Shown here one piece after another: positions 1 through 10,837 of a DNA stretch of 46,417 nt. The notes beneath the pieces are model-generated. The model did no database searches, was not told where the DNA came from, and worked only from the letters and a program-made list of their open reading frames with translations. How positions within the stretch are numbered: the first letter of the stretch is position 1; each line of letters begins with the position of its first letter. The stretch spans positions 1-46,417 of the forward strand of contig JASMLK010000118.1 of assembly GCA_030748735.1 (NCBI GenBank), written 5' to 3'. The translations under genes were made by a program, and so were the position numbers. The DNA is from Myxococcota bacterium. Its GTDB lineage: Bacteria; Myxococcota_A; UBA9160; UBA4427.

Positions 1-322
1 CGTAGCGCCCCCCGTTGCGACGCACGACCACGGGTTGCAGGACGCCGTGTCGCTTGATCGAGTCCGCGAGTTCCTGCAGGTGGGCTTCGTCGAAGACACG
101 CCTCGGCTGCTCGGGATTCGGTTCGATGTCACTGACACGCAAAAGCGTCGGGGCCGTGGAGCGGGGGTGCGATTCGGCCGCTCTGGCGTCTGTAGGGGCC
201 GGGGGCGGCGCCGACGTCGGGCGCGGTTCCGGCTGCGCGGTCGTGGGTTTCTCTTCCTGGCTCCCCGCGCCGGGGATCAATGCGCCAAGGCCACGGCCCA
301 ACGCGTTGCGACGATTACTCAT
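1..322 (-). CDS. parB: Chromosome-partitioning protein ParB, N-terminal part (cut by window edge)
   Basis: ParB binds parS, loads as a CTP-dependent clamp and stimulates the ParA ATPase so that sister origins separate. The 107 visible codons start at an ATG (320-322) preceded by a GGAGGAG-type Shine-Dalgarno. They begin MSNRRNALGRGLGALIPG, the usual ParB N-terminal ParA-contact segment. A Pro/Ala/Thr-rich linker follows, then the start of the ParB/Srx domain with IEPNPEQPRRVFDEAHLQ and LADSIKRHGVLQPVVVRR. The start lies inside the end of parA (8-nt overlap), so the two are translationally coupled. The helix-turn-helix and dimerisation domains lie outside the window. Identification is secure. 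Confidence 0.95.
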   Translation of the reverse strand, partial: MSNRRNALGRGLGALIPGAGSQEEKPTTAQPEPRPTSAPPPAPTDARAAESHPRSTAPTLLRVSDIEPNPEQPRRVFDEAHLQELADSIKRHGVLQPVVVRRNGGRY

Positions 323-1271
323 TGGAGACTCCTCCTGTCTCGGAACCCGAGGTCGTTTCGAACTGCGATTCGGGATGTGAACCAGAGTTCACGGGCGCTT
401 CTTCGGTCTGTGTTCCAGGGAGCGCGGGATCGGGGGTGCGGCCGGCTGATTCACCGGCGGCGAGCTTCAGCAGGATTTCTTCTGCGAGCTTCAAGTACGC
501 CACCGCTCCCCGGGAATGGATGTCGTAGAGCAAGATGGGTTTGCCGTGGCTCGGTGCTTCGCTCAAGCGCACGTTGCGGGGGATCCGCGTGCGGTAGACC
601 TTGTCGCCGAAGTGCTGGCGAACTTCGGTTTCGACCTGGCGCGCCAGGTTGTTCCGCATGTCCACCATGGTGAGCGCGATGCCCTCGAGCTCGAGCTTCG
701 GGTTGAGCTGGTCGCGGACCAGGTCGCGGGTTTCCATCAGGCGCGCGAGACCCTCGAGGGCGTAGTACTCGCACTGCAGGGGAATCAGGATCGAATCCGC
801 TGCCGTGAGCGCGTTGAGGGTGAGGATCCCTAGCGAAGGCGGGCAGTCGATCAGGATGAGTTCATACTGGTTGCGGGCATCCGCGACCGCGCGGGCGAGC
901 TGGCCGGCGCGGTCTTCCTGCGCCGCGAGCTCGATCTCGGCACCGACGAGGTCCGGGCCGGCGGGCAGTAGATGAAGGCTCTCGAGTTCGGTCTGGACCA
1001 CGGCCTCTTTGATTGTCGCAGCACCGATGAGTGTGTCATAGACTTGCCGTGGGGGATTGACCACACCATAGGCACTCGAGGCGTTCCCCTGGGGGTCGAG
1101 GTCGATCAACAGGGTCGCGCGCTCCGATACCCCGAAGCAGGCCGCCAGGTTGACCGCGGTCGTGGTCTTCCCCACTCCGCCCTTTTGGTTCACCACCGCG
1201 ATGACGCGGCATGGCGGACGGGCGGTGGGCGTGCTGTCCGAGTCGAGCTGATGGGCAGAAGACGGGTTCAT
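315..1271 (-). CDS. parA: Chromosome-partitioning ATPase ParA (Soj)
   Basis: This 318-aa ParA/MinD-type P-loop ATPase works with ParB on nucleoid DNA to segregate origins. The deviant Walker A motif KGGVGKTT lies at about residues 30-37, followed by the Walker A' segment LIDLDPQGNASSAYG and the Walker B region LILIDCPPSLGILTLNAL. The ATG at 1271 is preferred because the frame extending upstream to 1346 is an unconserved Arg-rich leader; a short non-conserved N-terminal tail remains before the ATPase core. The stop (TAA, 315-317) overlaps parB. The gene reads away from a 530-bp gap that contains a parS candidate. Confidence 0.95.
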   Translation of the reverse strand: MNPSSAHQLDSDSTPTARPPCRVIAVVNQKGGVGKTTTAVNLAACFGVSERATLLIDLDPQGNASSAYGVVNPPRQVYDTLIGAATIKEAVVQTELESLHLLPAGPDLVGAEIELAAQEDRAGQLARAVADARNQYELILIDCPPSLGILTLNALTAADSILIPLQCEYYALEGLARLMETRDLVRDQLNPKLELEGIALTMVDMRNNLARQVETEVRQHFGDKVYRTRIPRNVRLSEAPSHGKPILLYDIHSRGAVAYLKLAEEILLKLAAGESAGRTPDPALPGTQTEEAPVNSGSHPESQFETTSGSETGGVSNE

Positions 1272-1801
1272 CGCGGCGGGCCTCGATCGTGCTCGGCCGC
1301 AGCGAGGTTTGGGGGCGCGGCCAACGAGGAGCACAGAAGTCGACACGCCACAGCGGCCCGCACCTCTTCACCCCTCGGTCGCCTTACTTATCACACGCGG
1401 ATTCTCGTTGCTCGGCGAGTTGCACGAGCGGGGCCCGAATGTCGCTTCCGGGTTGTGAGAACTGCGCTGGCGGGGTGTCGGGGCGGGCGGTGTGCCACGT
1501 GGAACGTTTCTCACCTGCGACTCGCTTTGAAGCGAGTTTGGACGGGCGTCTCGATCAAGGGGAGGCGCGGGGTTGGTTGCCTGAGGCCGGAGACGACGGG
1601 CTGGCGTGCTCATGCGGCGCCGCGCGTTCAGCTTTCATTGATTGAGAGGTGGGCCGACAATTGCGCCCGCCGGAGTTTGCGCCGTCCTCGAGCGCGTTTC
1701 AGTGTCCGGCGATTCACCCTTCCCGGCCGAGACGCACCACAGCGCGCGACGTTTCTCCGCGACCCGACCTGGATCGCTGGACGCAATTGTCGGTCCACCT
1801 C
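1272..1801. other. Intergenic region between parA and rsmG
   Basis: No credible gene is seen in these 530 bases; open frames on both strands are Arg/Pro-rich with no recognisable motif. The region holds the parA promoter side, a strong parS candidate at 1491-1506 and a pair of 22-base inverted repeats (1644-1665 and 1782-1803) whose right arm covers the rsmG stop codon. Confidence 0.6.
1491..1506. promoter_or_regulatory. parS-like ParB binding site
   Basis: The 16-mer TGTGCCACGTGGAACG matches the palindromic parS form TGTTCCACGTGGAACA at 14 of 16 positions, with the central CCACGTGG intact. It lies 220 bp upstream of the parA start. Site identity is inferred from similarity and position; binding is not shown. 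Confidence 0.7.
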
Positions 1802-1803
1802 TC
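1644..1803. repeat. Pair of 22-bp inverted repeats enclosing 116 bp
   Basis: Bases 1644-1665 and the reverse complement of 1782-1803 agree at 21 of 22 positions (each arm begins GAGAGGTGG and ends GACAATTGCG). The arms face each other across 116 bases that contain no gene. The right arm includes the rsmG stop codon (1802-1804). No clear target-site duplication is visible. It could be a miniature non-autonomous element, a large RNA stem at the end of the rsmG transcript, or a protein-binding structure near parS. Confidence 0.6.
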
Positions 1804-2473
1804 AGGTGGTTCGGTGGGCGATCCAGACTTTTCGGGGGATTTCGGTCTCGGGGACCCGGTAGTCGCGAACCTGGAAGGATTCGAGTCCCTCGGTGGTGGG
1901 TGGCGGAGTGGCGAGGGAATCGGGGGTGCCGGGGATCGCGAGCCAGCCGCCCGGTTCTACCCAGGGCAGGAGGTAGTCGCGCGCGCGCTCTGGTTCTGCA
2001 AGCGCCTGGGCGATGGCCGCGTCTCCGAGCCTTGGTTCGAGGGATTCGATCCGCCCGAGAAGCACATCGACATTCTCGAGGCCGAGATTCCTGACAACGG
2101 TCTTCTGAAACGAGACTCGGCGAGAGCGGGCTTCCACTGACGTGAATTCTCGCTCCGGATGGAGGATCGCGACAGGGAGGTACGGAAAGCCCGCGCCGGA
2201 GCCGAGATCAACGATCCGGGTGAAGCTCGGCAGGACCTCGAAGAGCGCGATCGCGTCGAGGATCAGGCGCTGCGCGATCGCGACCGGGCCACGGTGCGCG
2301 GTGAGGTTCATCCGCGGAGCCCAATCGGCGAGCAGGGTCGCGAGGTCGACGAGTTGCTCGACGTGGTCGCGGTGCGGCGCCCGCCGGAGCGCCTCGAGGC
2401 CCCGCATGATCGTGCCCCGCGTTTCGGCCCGATCTTGCGCCGATTCCTGTCCGTCTCGCTCGTTGTGATCCAT
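1802..2473 (-). CDS. rsmG: 16S rRNA (guanine-N7) methyltransferase RsmG (GidB)
   Basis: RsmG methylates N7 of the 530-loop guanine of 16S rRNA (G527 in E. coli) using S-adenosylmethionine. The 223-aa reading contains the family core: an N-terminal helix ending in WAPRMNLTAH, the SAM motif I RIVDLGSGAGFPYLPVAIL, and the later segment VDVLLGRIESL. The frame is open up to 2521, but that extra part is the parS-like palindrome read as codons (MFHGEHSG), so the ATG at 2473 is chosen. An internal ATG at 2407 would give 201 aa, nearer the usual length. The gene sits between jag and parA; mnmE and mnmG, frequent neighbours, are absent. Confidence 0.9.
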   Translation of the reverse strand: MDHNERDGQESAQDRAETRGTIMRGLEALRRAPHRDHVEQLVDLATLLADWAPRMNLTAHRGPVAIAQRLILDAIALFEVLPSFTRIVDLGSGAGFPYLPVAILHPEREFTSVEARSRRVSFQKTVVRNLGLENVDVLLGRIESLEPRLGDAAIAQALAEPERARDYLLPWVEPGGWLAIPGTPDSLATPPPTTEGLESFQVRDYRVPETEIPRKVWIAHRTT

Positions 2474-2479
2474 GGGTTC

Positions 2480-2495
2480 CGTTCCCCGTGGAACA
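2480..2495. promoter_or_regulatory. parS-like ParB binding site
   Basis: CGTTCCCCGTGGAACA matches TGTTCCACGTGGAACA at 14 of 16 positions. It lies just upstream of the chosen rsmG start and 9 bp from a second, better copy. Paired spacing near parAB supports a partition-site role. Confidence 0.6.
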
Positions 2496-2504
2496 CGCCC
2501 CGAG

Positions 2505-2520
2505 TGTTCCCCGTGGAACA
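2505..2520. promoter_or_regulatory. parS-like ParB binding site
   Basis: TGTTCCCCGTGGAACA differs from the perfect palindrome TGTTCCACGTGGAACA at one base. It is the best of the three candidates in the window. It accounts for the apparent N-terminal extension of the rsmG frame. Confidence 0.75.
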
Positions 2521-2543
2521 TTCGAGGCCCGGCGGATTATCCC

Positions 2544-2580
2544 CTAGACCATATGGAGTGACCGGCTCCATATGGTCTAG
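2544..2580. repeat. Perfect 15-bp inverted repeat with 7-base loop (jag-rsmG gap)
   Basis: CTAGACCATATGGAG (2544-2558) and its exact reverse complement (2566-2580) flank TGACCGG. Each arm contains the smaller palindrome CCATATGG. On the transcribed minus strand it lies 22 bp after the jag stop and 70 bp before rsmG. No U-run follows it on either strand, so it does not look like a classical intrinsic terminator. It may be an RNA hairpin at an operon boundary or a double operator. Confidence 0.7.
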
Positions 2581-2601
2581 CGGGTGCGATGCAACGGCCC
2601 G

Positions 2602-3489
2602 CTAGTCCTGGTTCTCGGCCGCCTTCGTGGATTCCACCGCCTCGTCGTACTCGTCCGCACCCTCGGGCACGACGACGACCTGGCGGTAGCGGCCTTCTCC
2701 GACACTCATCGTCGCAACGCCGTCCATGTCGCGAATCTTCATGTGGAGGACTCGGCGGTCCCGGCCATTCATCGGGTCCAACGCCACCGACCGGCCCGTG
2801 TCGGTGGCCCGGCCAGCAGCTCGACGCGCCAACCGCTCGAGGAAGTCGGTTCGCTTCTCAGCGTCTCCCTCCGCGTCGACCACCACCCGCGGTGCATCAT
2901 CAGACGCCCGCATCGCGAATTGATTGCCGAGAAGCTGGAGCGCGTCGACCGCGCGGCCATCCCCGGTACCGAGCGCCAGGGCGGCTTCGCCCCGGAGTTC
3001 GTACACGCAGAAATCGCCCTCGGCAGACTCCGAGATGCGGAATTCTCCGAGCTTCATTCTCTCCACGATTCCGAGAATGAACTGCCCAACTTCCCCCACA
3101 TCCCCCTCGACCGTCCCCTTGGATTCGGTCTTGGGCGCCTCGGCCTTCGCGGTCACCACTTCGCGATCACGGTCGCGTTCTCGTCCCCGGTCACGACCGC
3201 GGTCGTTGCGATCGTTGCGATCCCGGCCGCGGCCGCCTCGATCGCCCCGGTCGCGCCCACCGCGCTCGCGGCGCCCGCCGCCATCGCCCGAACCTGGTTG
3301 CGGGGGCTTCGCGTTCTTCGGCACGGCGACAACGACAACGCGAGCCCCGCTACCGAAAACATCCTCTCCGGGCGGCTCCGCGATATTGAGGTCGCCCTCG
3401 CTCGCGCCGAAGAAGCGGCACGCCTTGCTGACCGCTTCCTCGCGGTCGTCTCCGACGAATTCGTTGGGTTCGTTCTTTGCGTCGTACAT
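2602..3489 (-). CDS. jag: Jag/KhpB (EloR) RNA-binding protein with RD/RG-rich linker
   Basis: This 295-aa protein has the Jag architecture. The N-terminal Jag_N domain includes DREEAVSKACRFFGASEGDL. A KH-type region spans about residues 125-215, and a C-terminal R3H domain contains GRDRRVLHMKIRDMDG, with the R-x3-H signature. Family members bind RNA and, in firmicutes, influence elongation-phase cell-wall synthesis. Between the first two domains lies a low-complexity linker of roughly 45 residues rich in Arg, Asp and Gly (GRDRNDRNDRGRDRGRERDR), an unusual feature suggesting extra RNA contacts. It follows yidC by 42 nt in the rpmH-rnpA-yidD-yidC operon. Confidence 0.9.
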   Translation of the reverse strand: MYDAKNEPNEFVGDDREEAVSKACRFFGASEGDLNIAEPPGEDVFGSGARVVVVAVPKNAKPPQPGSGDGGGRRERGGRDRGDRGGRGRDRNDRNDRGRDRGRERDRDREVVTAKAEAPKTESKGTVEGDVGEVGQFILGIVERMKLGEFRISESAEGDFCVYELRGEAALALGTGDGRAVDALQLLGNQFAMRASDDAPRVVVDAEGDAEKRTDFLERLARRAAGRATDTGRSVALDPMNGRDRRVLHMKIRDMDGVATMSVGEGRYRQVVVVPEGADEYDEAVESTKAAENQD

Positions 3490-3531
3490 CGCTTGTCTGC
3501 CTCGCGCTGTTTGTTGGGGGTAAGGAGAGAA

Positions 3532-5268
3532 CTATTCCTGCTGACTGCGTTGCTTGCGGACCCAGAGCTGGTGCCCGATGCCCAGGAAGTTGCTGATCAT
3601 CCAATACAGCACCAACCCGGACGGAAACTGGTAGAAGAGGACCGTCATCATGATGGGCATCACGGTCGTCATCATGCGCGCCTGGACGGGGTCCATGCCC
3701 GTCATGGGCGTCATGCGCTGCTGCAGGAACATGCTGGCGCCCATCACGACGGGGAGCAGCCGAACCGGCAGGCCGATCCCCGGCAGCGTGAAGAGCTCCT
3801 CGGGGGCCGACAAGTCGTTGATCCACAAAGCGAAATCGGCATGTCGCAGCGCGATCGTGCTCTGCAGCGCGTAGAAGAGCCCGATGAAGACCGGGAACTG
3901 GAGCAGCATCGGGAAGCATCCCCCGAGGGGATTCACGCCTTCCTCGCGGTACAACTTCATCATCGCTTCGGACTGGCGCTGACGGTCTTCCTTGTGCTTC
4001 TCCTGGATCTCCTTCAGCGCCGGCTGAAGCTCGCGCATGCGTTCCATCGACTTCATCTGCTTCTGCATGATGGGGAAGGTCACCACGCGCACGATGATGG
4101 TCACGAGGATGATCGCGACGCCGTAATTGGGAATGAAGCCGTAGAGAAGTGCGAGGAACCAGTGGAAGAACCGCGTGAGCGGTTCGATCCACGACCAGCC
4201 GAGATCGATCGAGCGTTCGAGTCCCGGCTGTACACTCGCGAGTGTTTCCGAAACCTTCGGCCCCATGTACGCACGGAAGTTTCGCACCACGACACCGCCG
4301 TCCGGGATGTCGACGCCGGGATAGGCCATGCGTGTGACCACGCGTTCGCCGGGCACGATGGGTAGGAACGTCACCTCTGCGACGCTCGCGTTCTTCGCGT
4401 TCGGGATCAGCACCGAAAGGAAGTAGCGGTTCGAAACGCCCGCCCAGTCGATGACGCCCGCGTTCTTCGTGGGCCCTTCGTCGCCACCGCCAAAGAAGCC
4501 CAGAAAGCCTCCAGAGCCCACGGAAGCCAACATTTCGGTTTCGACTTCGTCGTTCGCGAGCGCGATCAACGACTGCTCGCGGAAGTCGTTCAAGTCGACG
4601 GTTGCTGCGGGCCACAGGACATCGATGTCGCTGCGGATCGCGCGTCCCGAGTTGTTTCCGATCTCGAGTTCGACATCGAAGACATAACTTTCCGGGTCGA
4701 ATGCGAGCGTCTTTCTTACTTGAACACCGCCGCGTTCATAGACGAAGACGACTCGTTCACTGTTGCCGCCTTCGACGCGGAACACTGCGTCGCGTAGGTC
4801 ACCGATCCCCAGGCCTTCGAGCGGCGTTGCGAGCACGACGCCATCGTCGGCATTGCTCGTAACCAGTTCGACCGGCTCCGAATCTTCGGCGGCGCTGATC
4901 GTGTAGGCGTCTTCGAGGAGCTTCCAACTCGTGATCCCCGCGCCGCGGTTGTCGAGACCGACACGGAAGAGCTCGCTCTCGAGCCCGCCTGTCCACGGTT
5001 CGACGGCGACCTCGGGTTCGCGAGCGGCGGGGCGGCCAGGACTCGACGGAGCAGCGGGGTCCTCGACCTGGCGCTCGATCCGCGTCACTTCCGCCTGGGG
5101 CTCTTCGCCCGGCCAGTCGCCGCGCTCGGCACCTTCGGGCACCGGCTTGTCAGCCTGCGCGGGCTGCTCCACGGCGTCCGGCGGAGGCATGTGGGCTGCT
5201 TCCCACGAAGACCAGGCACTCAGGACGAGTAGCGACAGCGCGATAGCGAGGAGGGTATTGCGGTCCAA
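3532..5268 (-). CDS. yidC: Membrane protein insertase YidC
   Basis: YidC inserts and folds inner-membrane proteins, alone or with SecYEG. The 578-aa length fits Gram-negative YidC. An N-terminal membrane segment (about residues 6-22) is followed by a Pro/Glu-rich stretch, a periplasmic beta-super-sandwich domain (about 90-340), and the five-helix insertase core (about 355-565). The core contains FPIMQKQMKSMERMRELQP and the coiled cytoplasmic loop that follows. The start codon is TTG at 5268, nine bases after the yidD stop, with a GAGG Shine-Dalgarno at suitable distance; no ATG is better placed. The short basic C-terminus RKQRSQQE is typical. Confidence 0.95.
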   Translation of the reverse strand: MDRNTLLAIALSLLVLSAWSSWEAAHMPPPDAVEQPAQADKPVPEGAERGDWPGEEPQAEVTRIERQVEDPAAPSSPGRPAAREPEVAVEPWTGGLESELFRVGLDNRGAGITSWKLLEDAYTISAAEDSEPVELVTSNADDGVVLATPLEGLGIGDLRDAVFRVEGGNSERVVFVYERGGVQVRKTLAFDPESYVFDVELEIGNNSGRAIRSDIDVLWPAATVDLNDFREQSLIALANDEVETEMLASVGSGGFLGFFGGGDEGPTKNAGVIDWAGVSNRYFLSVLIPNAKNASVAEVTFLPIVPGERVVTRMAYPGVDIPDGGVVVRNFRAYMGPKVSETLASVQPGLERSIDLGWSWIEPLTRFFHWFLALLYGFIPNYGVAIILVTIIVRVVTFPIMQKQMKSMERMRELQPALKEIQEKHKEDRQRQSEAMMKLYREEGVNPLGGCFPMLLQFPVFIGLFYALQSTIALRHADFALWINDLSAPEELFTLPGIGLPVRLLPVVMGASMFLQQRMTPMTGMDPVQARMMTTVMPIMMTVLFYQFPSGLVLYWMISNFLGIGHQLWVRKQRSQQE

Positions 5269-5277
5269 GGAAGGGCC

Positions 5278-5511
5278 TCAGGGGACGGGGTCGAACCCGC
5301 CTTCATGAAGAGGATGGCATTTCCCCACACGCACGACGGCGAGCCCGAGGCCGCGAATGACCCCGTGGCGCTCGATCGCTTCGACGGCATAGTGCGAGCA
5401 AGAAGGCGCGAAACGGCATCGTGGCGGTAGGAGGGGTGATATCAATATCTGATAAACCCGGATTAGAAATATCAGGGCTTTCGAGGCGGCCTTGCGGGCG
5501 TGCTGGAACAT
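5278..5511 (-). CDS. yidD: Membrane protein insertion efficiency factor YidD
   Basis: This 77-aa protein belongs to the YidD family (DUF37), a small membrane-associated factor that assists YidC-dependent insertion. The family core is visible: an amphipathic N-terminal helix, [19 protein letters not shown], then [17 protein letters not shown] and the terminal [13 protein letters not shown], with the conserved cysteines. Its ATG (5509-5511) shares one base with the rnpA stop, and yidC starts nine bases after its own stop, so rnpA, yidD and yidC are one translational unit. Confidence 0.95.
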   Translation of the reverse strand: MFQHARKAASKALIFLIRVYQILISPLLPPRCRFAPSCSHYAVEAIERHGVIRGLGLAVVRVGKCHPLHEGGFDPVP

Positions 5512-5921
5512 CAGGCGGACTGCTCCTTCCCGCGTGAACGGGCCCGGTCTTTCTCGAGCAGCGTGGTCAACTCGAGGCCGATCCCGGCCGGGTCGAGGTC
5601 ACGGGCGCCGCGCCGGGCGACCACGACGAGGTCGCTGCGTTCGGCCACGACATCGCGCGAATGGCGAAACCACTCCCGGATCGCACGCTTTACGCGATTG
5701 CGCACCACGGCGTTTCCCACCTTTCGGCTCACGGCCATTCCCAGGCGCGTCTTCGACGGATGACCCTCGCCACCTCGTTCGAGGTCCGGGGTCGCCTCGT
5801 CGCGCGGCGCTAGCGATATGGCGAAGTTTCGCGACGCCAGACGGCGACCGCGGCGACGCACGCGCGCATAGTCGCGCGCCGTTACCACCCGGTCCGCCGG
5901 TCGGAACCTGGCGGTCGGCAC
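5511..5921 (-). CDS. rnpA: Ribonuclease P protein component
   Basis: RnpA is the protein subunit of RNase P, which trims the 5' leaders of tRNA precursors. The 136-aa sequence has the family signature [13 protein letters not shown] preceded by [12 protein letters not shown]. The start is GTG at 5921, four bases after the rpmH stop. The segment between the N-terminal strand and the RNR motif carries an acidic insertion ([18 protein letters not shown]), and the C-terminus extends as a charged tail ([15 protein letters not shown]). Confidence 0.95.
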   Translation of the reverse strand: MPTARFRPADRVVTARDYARVRRRGRRLASRNFAISLAPRDEATPDLERGGEGHPSKTRLGMAVSRKVGNAVVRNRVKRAIREWFRHSRDVVAERSDLVVVARRGARDLDPAGIGLELTTLLEKDRARSRGKEQSA

Positions 5922-5925
5922 CGCC

Positions 5926-6081
5926 CTAGCCCTGCTTGGAGCCTACGGAAACCGTAAGGCGCGCTCGCCCCTTGGCCCGGCGGCGCTTCAGGATGGCGCG
6001 TCCGGCTTTGGTGCTCATGCGGCTGCGGAAACCGTGCTTCCGCTTTCTCTTGATTCGACTCGGCTGATAGGTGCGCTTCAT
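5926..6081 (-). CDS. rpmH: 50S ribosomal protein L34
   Basis: Translating the minus strand from ATG 6081 to TAG 5926 gives a 51-aa L34: [20 protein letters not shown] followed by [20 protein letters not shown] and a short tail. The family is usually 44-47 aa; the extra residues are a C-terminal tail ending GSKQG. It is the first gene of the minus-strand rpmH-rnpA-yidD-yidC-jag series and borders the proposed origin gap. Confidence 0.97.
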   Translation of the reverse strand: MKRTYQPSRIKRKRKHGFRSRMSTKAGRAILKRRRAKGRARLTVSVGSKQG

Positions 6082-6740
6082 CGTTTTCTACTCTCTTCTC
6101 GTTTGCGCCCGCTGCGCTGACTGCACAGGGTTTCGAGGCCGCTTCGCGGTTTGCGGCGTCATGCGGTGTTGGGTGCGGTGGTATCGGTACTGGAAACGAG
6201 TGGCCGAAGCCGGCTCGTGAATCTGTGCTGGGCAGGTGCTTTCGGGTTCTGGCTACTTCGCGCGAATTCGGGCTCGAACGGGGTGTTTTGTGCTGTTCGG
6301 CGTTTCGCGCCAAGTGAGCTGCGGAAACCCGGAACCCCGTTTGGCACCGCGCACGCTTGACAAGCAGGCGCCCTGCCCGAGATTTTCGGAACGCGGAAGA
6401 TTATCCGCGCAGCGCCCCCAACGCAACGCTTCGAACCGCTGTTCCGCCAGACCGAGACACCGCCCCTACCCCGCGAATTCGGATGCCCCGGGCGACAAAA
6501 CCGTCCGCTCGAAAGATCGGAGCGTGGTAAGATCCGGGCAAATCGGGGCGGTGAACTCCTTGCAATCGGCTCGGGGCATCCCTTTCGAGGCGATTTCCAT
6601 CCATTTCCTCACAGCGCGACACGCACGGGGCCTCGGAAAAACGCGGCTGATTGCTGTGGTTGGGTGGGTTCTGTCCGATTGTCGGCCACCTACTCCTACT
6701 ACCACTTTCTAAAAAATTTCTATCCCCAGCAGGAATGAAG
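6082..6740. other. Candidate chromosome replication origin (oriC) gap
   Basis: These 659 bases separate divergently oriented rpmH (minus) and dnaN (plus), the place where dnaA-oriC usually lies. No gene is seen here and dnaA is not in the window. One weak DnaA-box-like 9-mer, TTATCCGCG (6401-6409), matches TTATCCACA at 7 of 9. A run resembling DnaA-trios (6690-6711) runs into the AT-rich stretch 6706-6723 just before dnaN. The gap must also hold the promoters of both flanking operons. A TTGACA hexamer at 6357-6362 has no good -10 partner. The origin call is inference from context plus motifs. Confidence 0.5.
6690..6723 (+). promoter_or_regulatory. DnaA-trio-like repeat with adjoining AT-rich stretch
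   Basis: The top strand reads CTACTCCTACTACCACTTTC and then TAAAAAATTTCTAT. Its complement read 3' to 5' is GAT GAG GAT GAT GGT GAA AGA, close to the repeated 3'-(G/A)A(T/A)-5' trios that DnaA uses to load on single strands beside oriC boxes (known from Bacillus subtilis). The AT-rich part is the weakest duplex in the gap. No good DnaA box adjoins it, which limits confidence. The same bases may belong to the dnaN promoter and leader. Confidence 0.4.
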
Positions 6741-7883
6741 ATGAAACTATCGATCAACAAAGGTGACCTTCTCACCGGCCTTTCACGCCTGCAGAGCATC
6801 GTGGAAAAACGCAACTCGATGCCGATTCTCGCGAACGTCCTCATCCAGGCCCACTCCACCAGGAGCAAGGGCAAGGCCAAAGCGCCGGGTGAACTTCAAC
6901 TCGCAGCGACCGATCTCGAAGTTGGAATCCAGAGCACCCACGAAGCCAAGGTGAAGAGCGCGGGTGGCGTGACGGTTTCGGCCAAGAAGCTCTTCGAAAT
7001 CGTGCGCGAGCTGCCCGACGAAGACATCCACCTCGAAGCGACCTCGAACTCCTACCTCAACATTCACTGCGCGCGGAGCAACTTCACGCTCGCGGGTGCG
7101 TCGACCGAGGAATACCCGACGCTTCCGAGCTTCTCGCCGGAGAAGACCGCGAGTGTTGCGGCGCCGGTTCTCGGTCTCATGATCGAACGCACGATGTACG
7201 CCGCTTCGGTCGACGAGACGCGATACAACCTCAACGGCGTCTATTTCGAGGTTCTCGACGAGCCCGGTCGTATCCGCATGGTGGCGACCGATGGCCACCG
7301 GCTCGCAAGTGTCGATCGAACGCTCGCCGACGACAGCCTGGGTCTCGAGAACGGAGTCATTATCCCGCGTAAGGGCCTCGGAGAGCTGAAGAAGCTCATC
7401 GACGAAGACGACGCCGACGAGATCGATATCGCATTCGAGGGCAATAGCGGCCTGGTGCGCAAGGGTGCCGTGACGCTCGTCATGCGACTCATCGAGGGAG
7501 ATTTCCCGAACTACAGCCAGGTGCTGCCGAAGACCATCGAACGCAACGTGGTGATCCCGAGCGAAGACTTGAATCGAGCACTGCGTCGTGTCGCGCTGCT
7601 TTCTTCGGAGCGCAGCAAGGCGGTCAAGCTCGAATTCGCTGACGGCCGACTGACGATCAGCTCGAACAACCCCGATCTGGGCGATGCGCGAGAAGAACTC
7701 GACGTCGACTTCGCAGGTGACGCCCTCGCGATCGGCTTCAATGCCCGCTACCTGCTCGACGCGCTTTCGACGCTGAAGGCAAAGGAAATCCGCTTCGGTC
7801 TCCAAAACGAACTCGCGCCCGCCCAGTTCGTACCGACCGACGACGAGGACACACTCGCCGTCGTGATGCCGATGCGGGTCTGA
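6741..7883 (+). CDS. dnaN: DNA polymerase III sliding clamp (beta subunit)
   Basis: The beta clamp encircles DNA and tethers polymerase III and other clamp-binding proteins. From ATG 6741 it has 380 aa and begins MKLSINKGDLLTGLSRLQSI. Typical segments include KRNSMPILANVLI, MYAASVDETRYNLNGVYFE and the C-terminal VMPMRV. AGGA at 6731-6734 lies six bases before ATG 6741, so this start is chosen over ATG 6735; the longer open frame from 6651 is not family sequence. A basic loop (STRSKGKAKAPGEL) near residue 45 is longer than in E. coli. gyrB follows with no recF between. Confidence 0.95.
   Translation: MKLSINKGDLLTGLSRLQSIVEKRNSMPILANVLIQAHSTRSKGKAKAPGELQLAATDLEVGIQSTHEAKVKSAGGVTVSAKKLFEIVRELPDEDIHLEATSNSYLNIHCARSNFTLAGASTEEYPTLPSFSPEKTASVAAPVLGLMIERTMYAASVDETRYNLNGVYFEVLDEPGRIRMVATDGHRLASVDRTLADDSLGLENGVIIPRKGLGELKKLIDEDDADEIDIAFEGNSGLVRKGAVTLVMRLIEGDFPNYSQVLPKTIERNVVIPSEDLNRALRRVALLSSERSKAVKLEFADGRLTISSNNPDLGDAREELDVDFAGDALAIGFNARYLLDALSTLKAKEIRFGLQNELAPAQFVPTDDEDTLAVVMPMRV

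Positions 7884-10837
<2,954 letters not shown>

Noticed and set aside
2474..2521. Longer RsmG starting MFHGEHSG
   Set aside because: These codons are the parS-like palindrome read through; family sequence starts later.
2584..4365. 593-codon plus-strand open frame opposite jag and yidC
   Set aside because: It spans two well-identified minus-strand genes and shows no motif of its own.
6357..6385. TTGACA promoter in the origin gap
   Set aside because: The -35 is perfect but no acceptable -10 lies 16-18 bases downstream.
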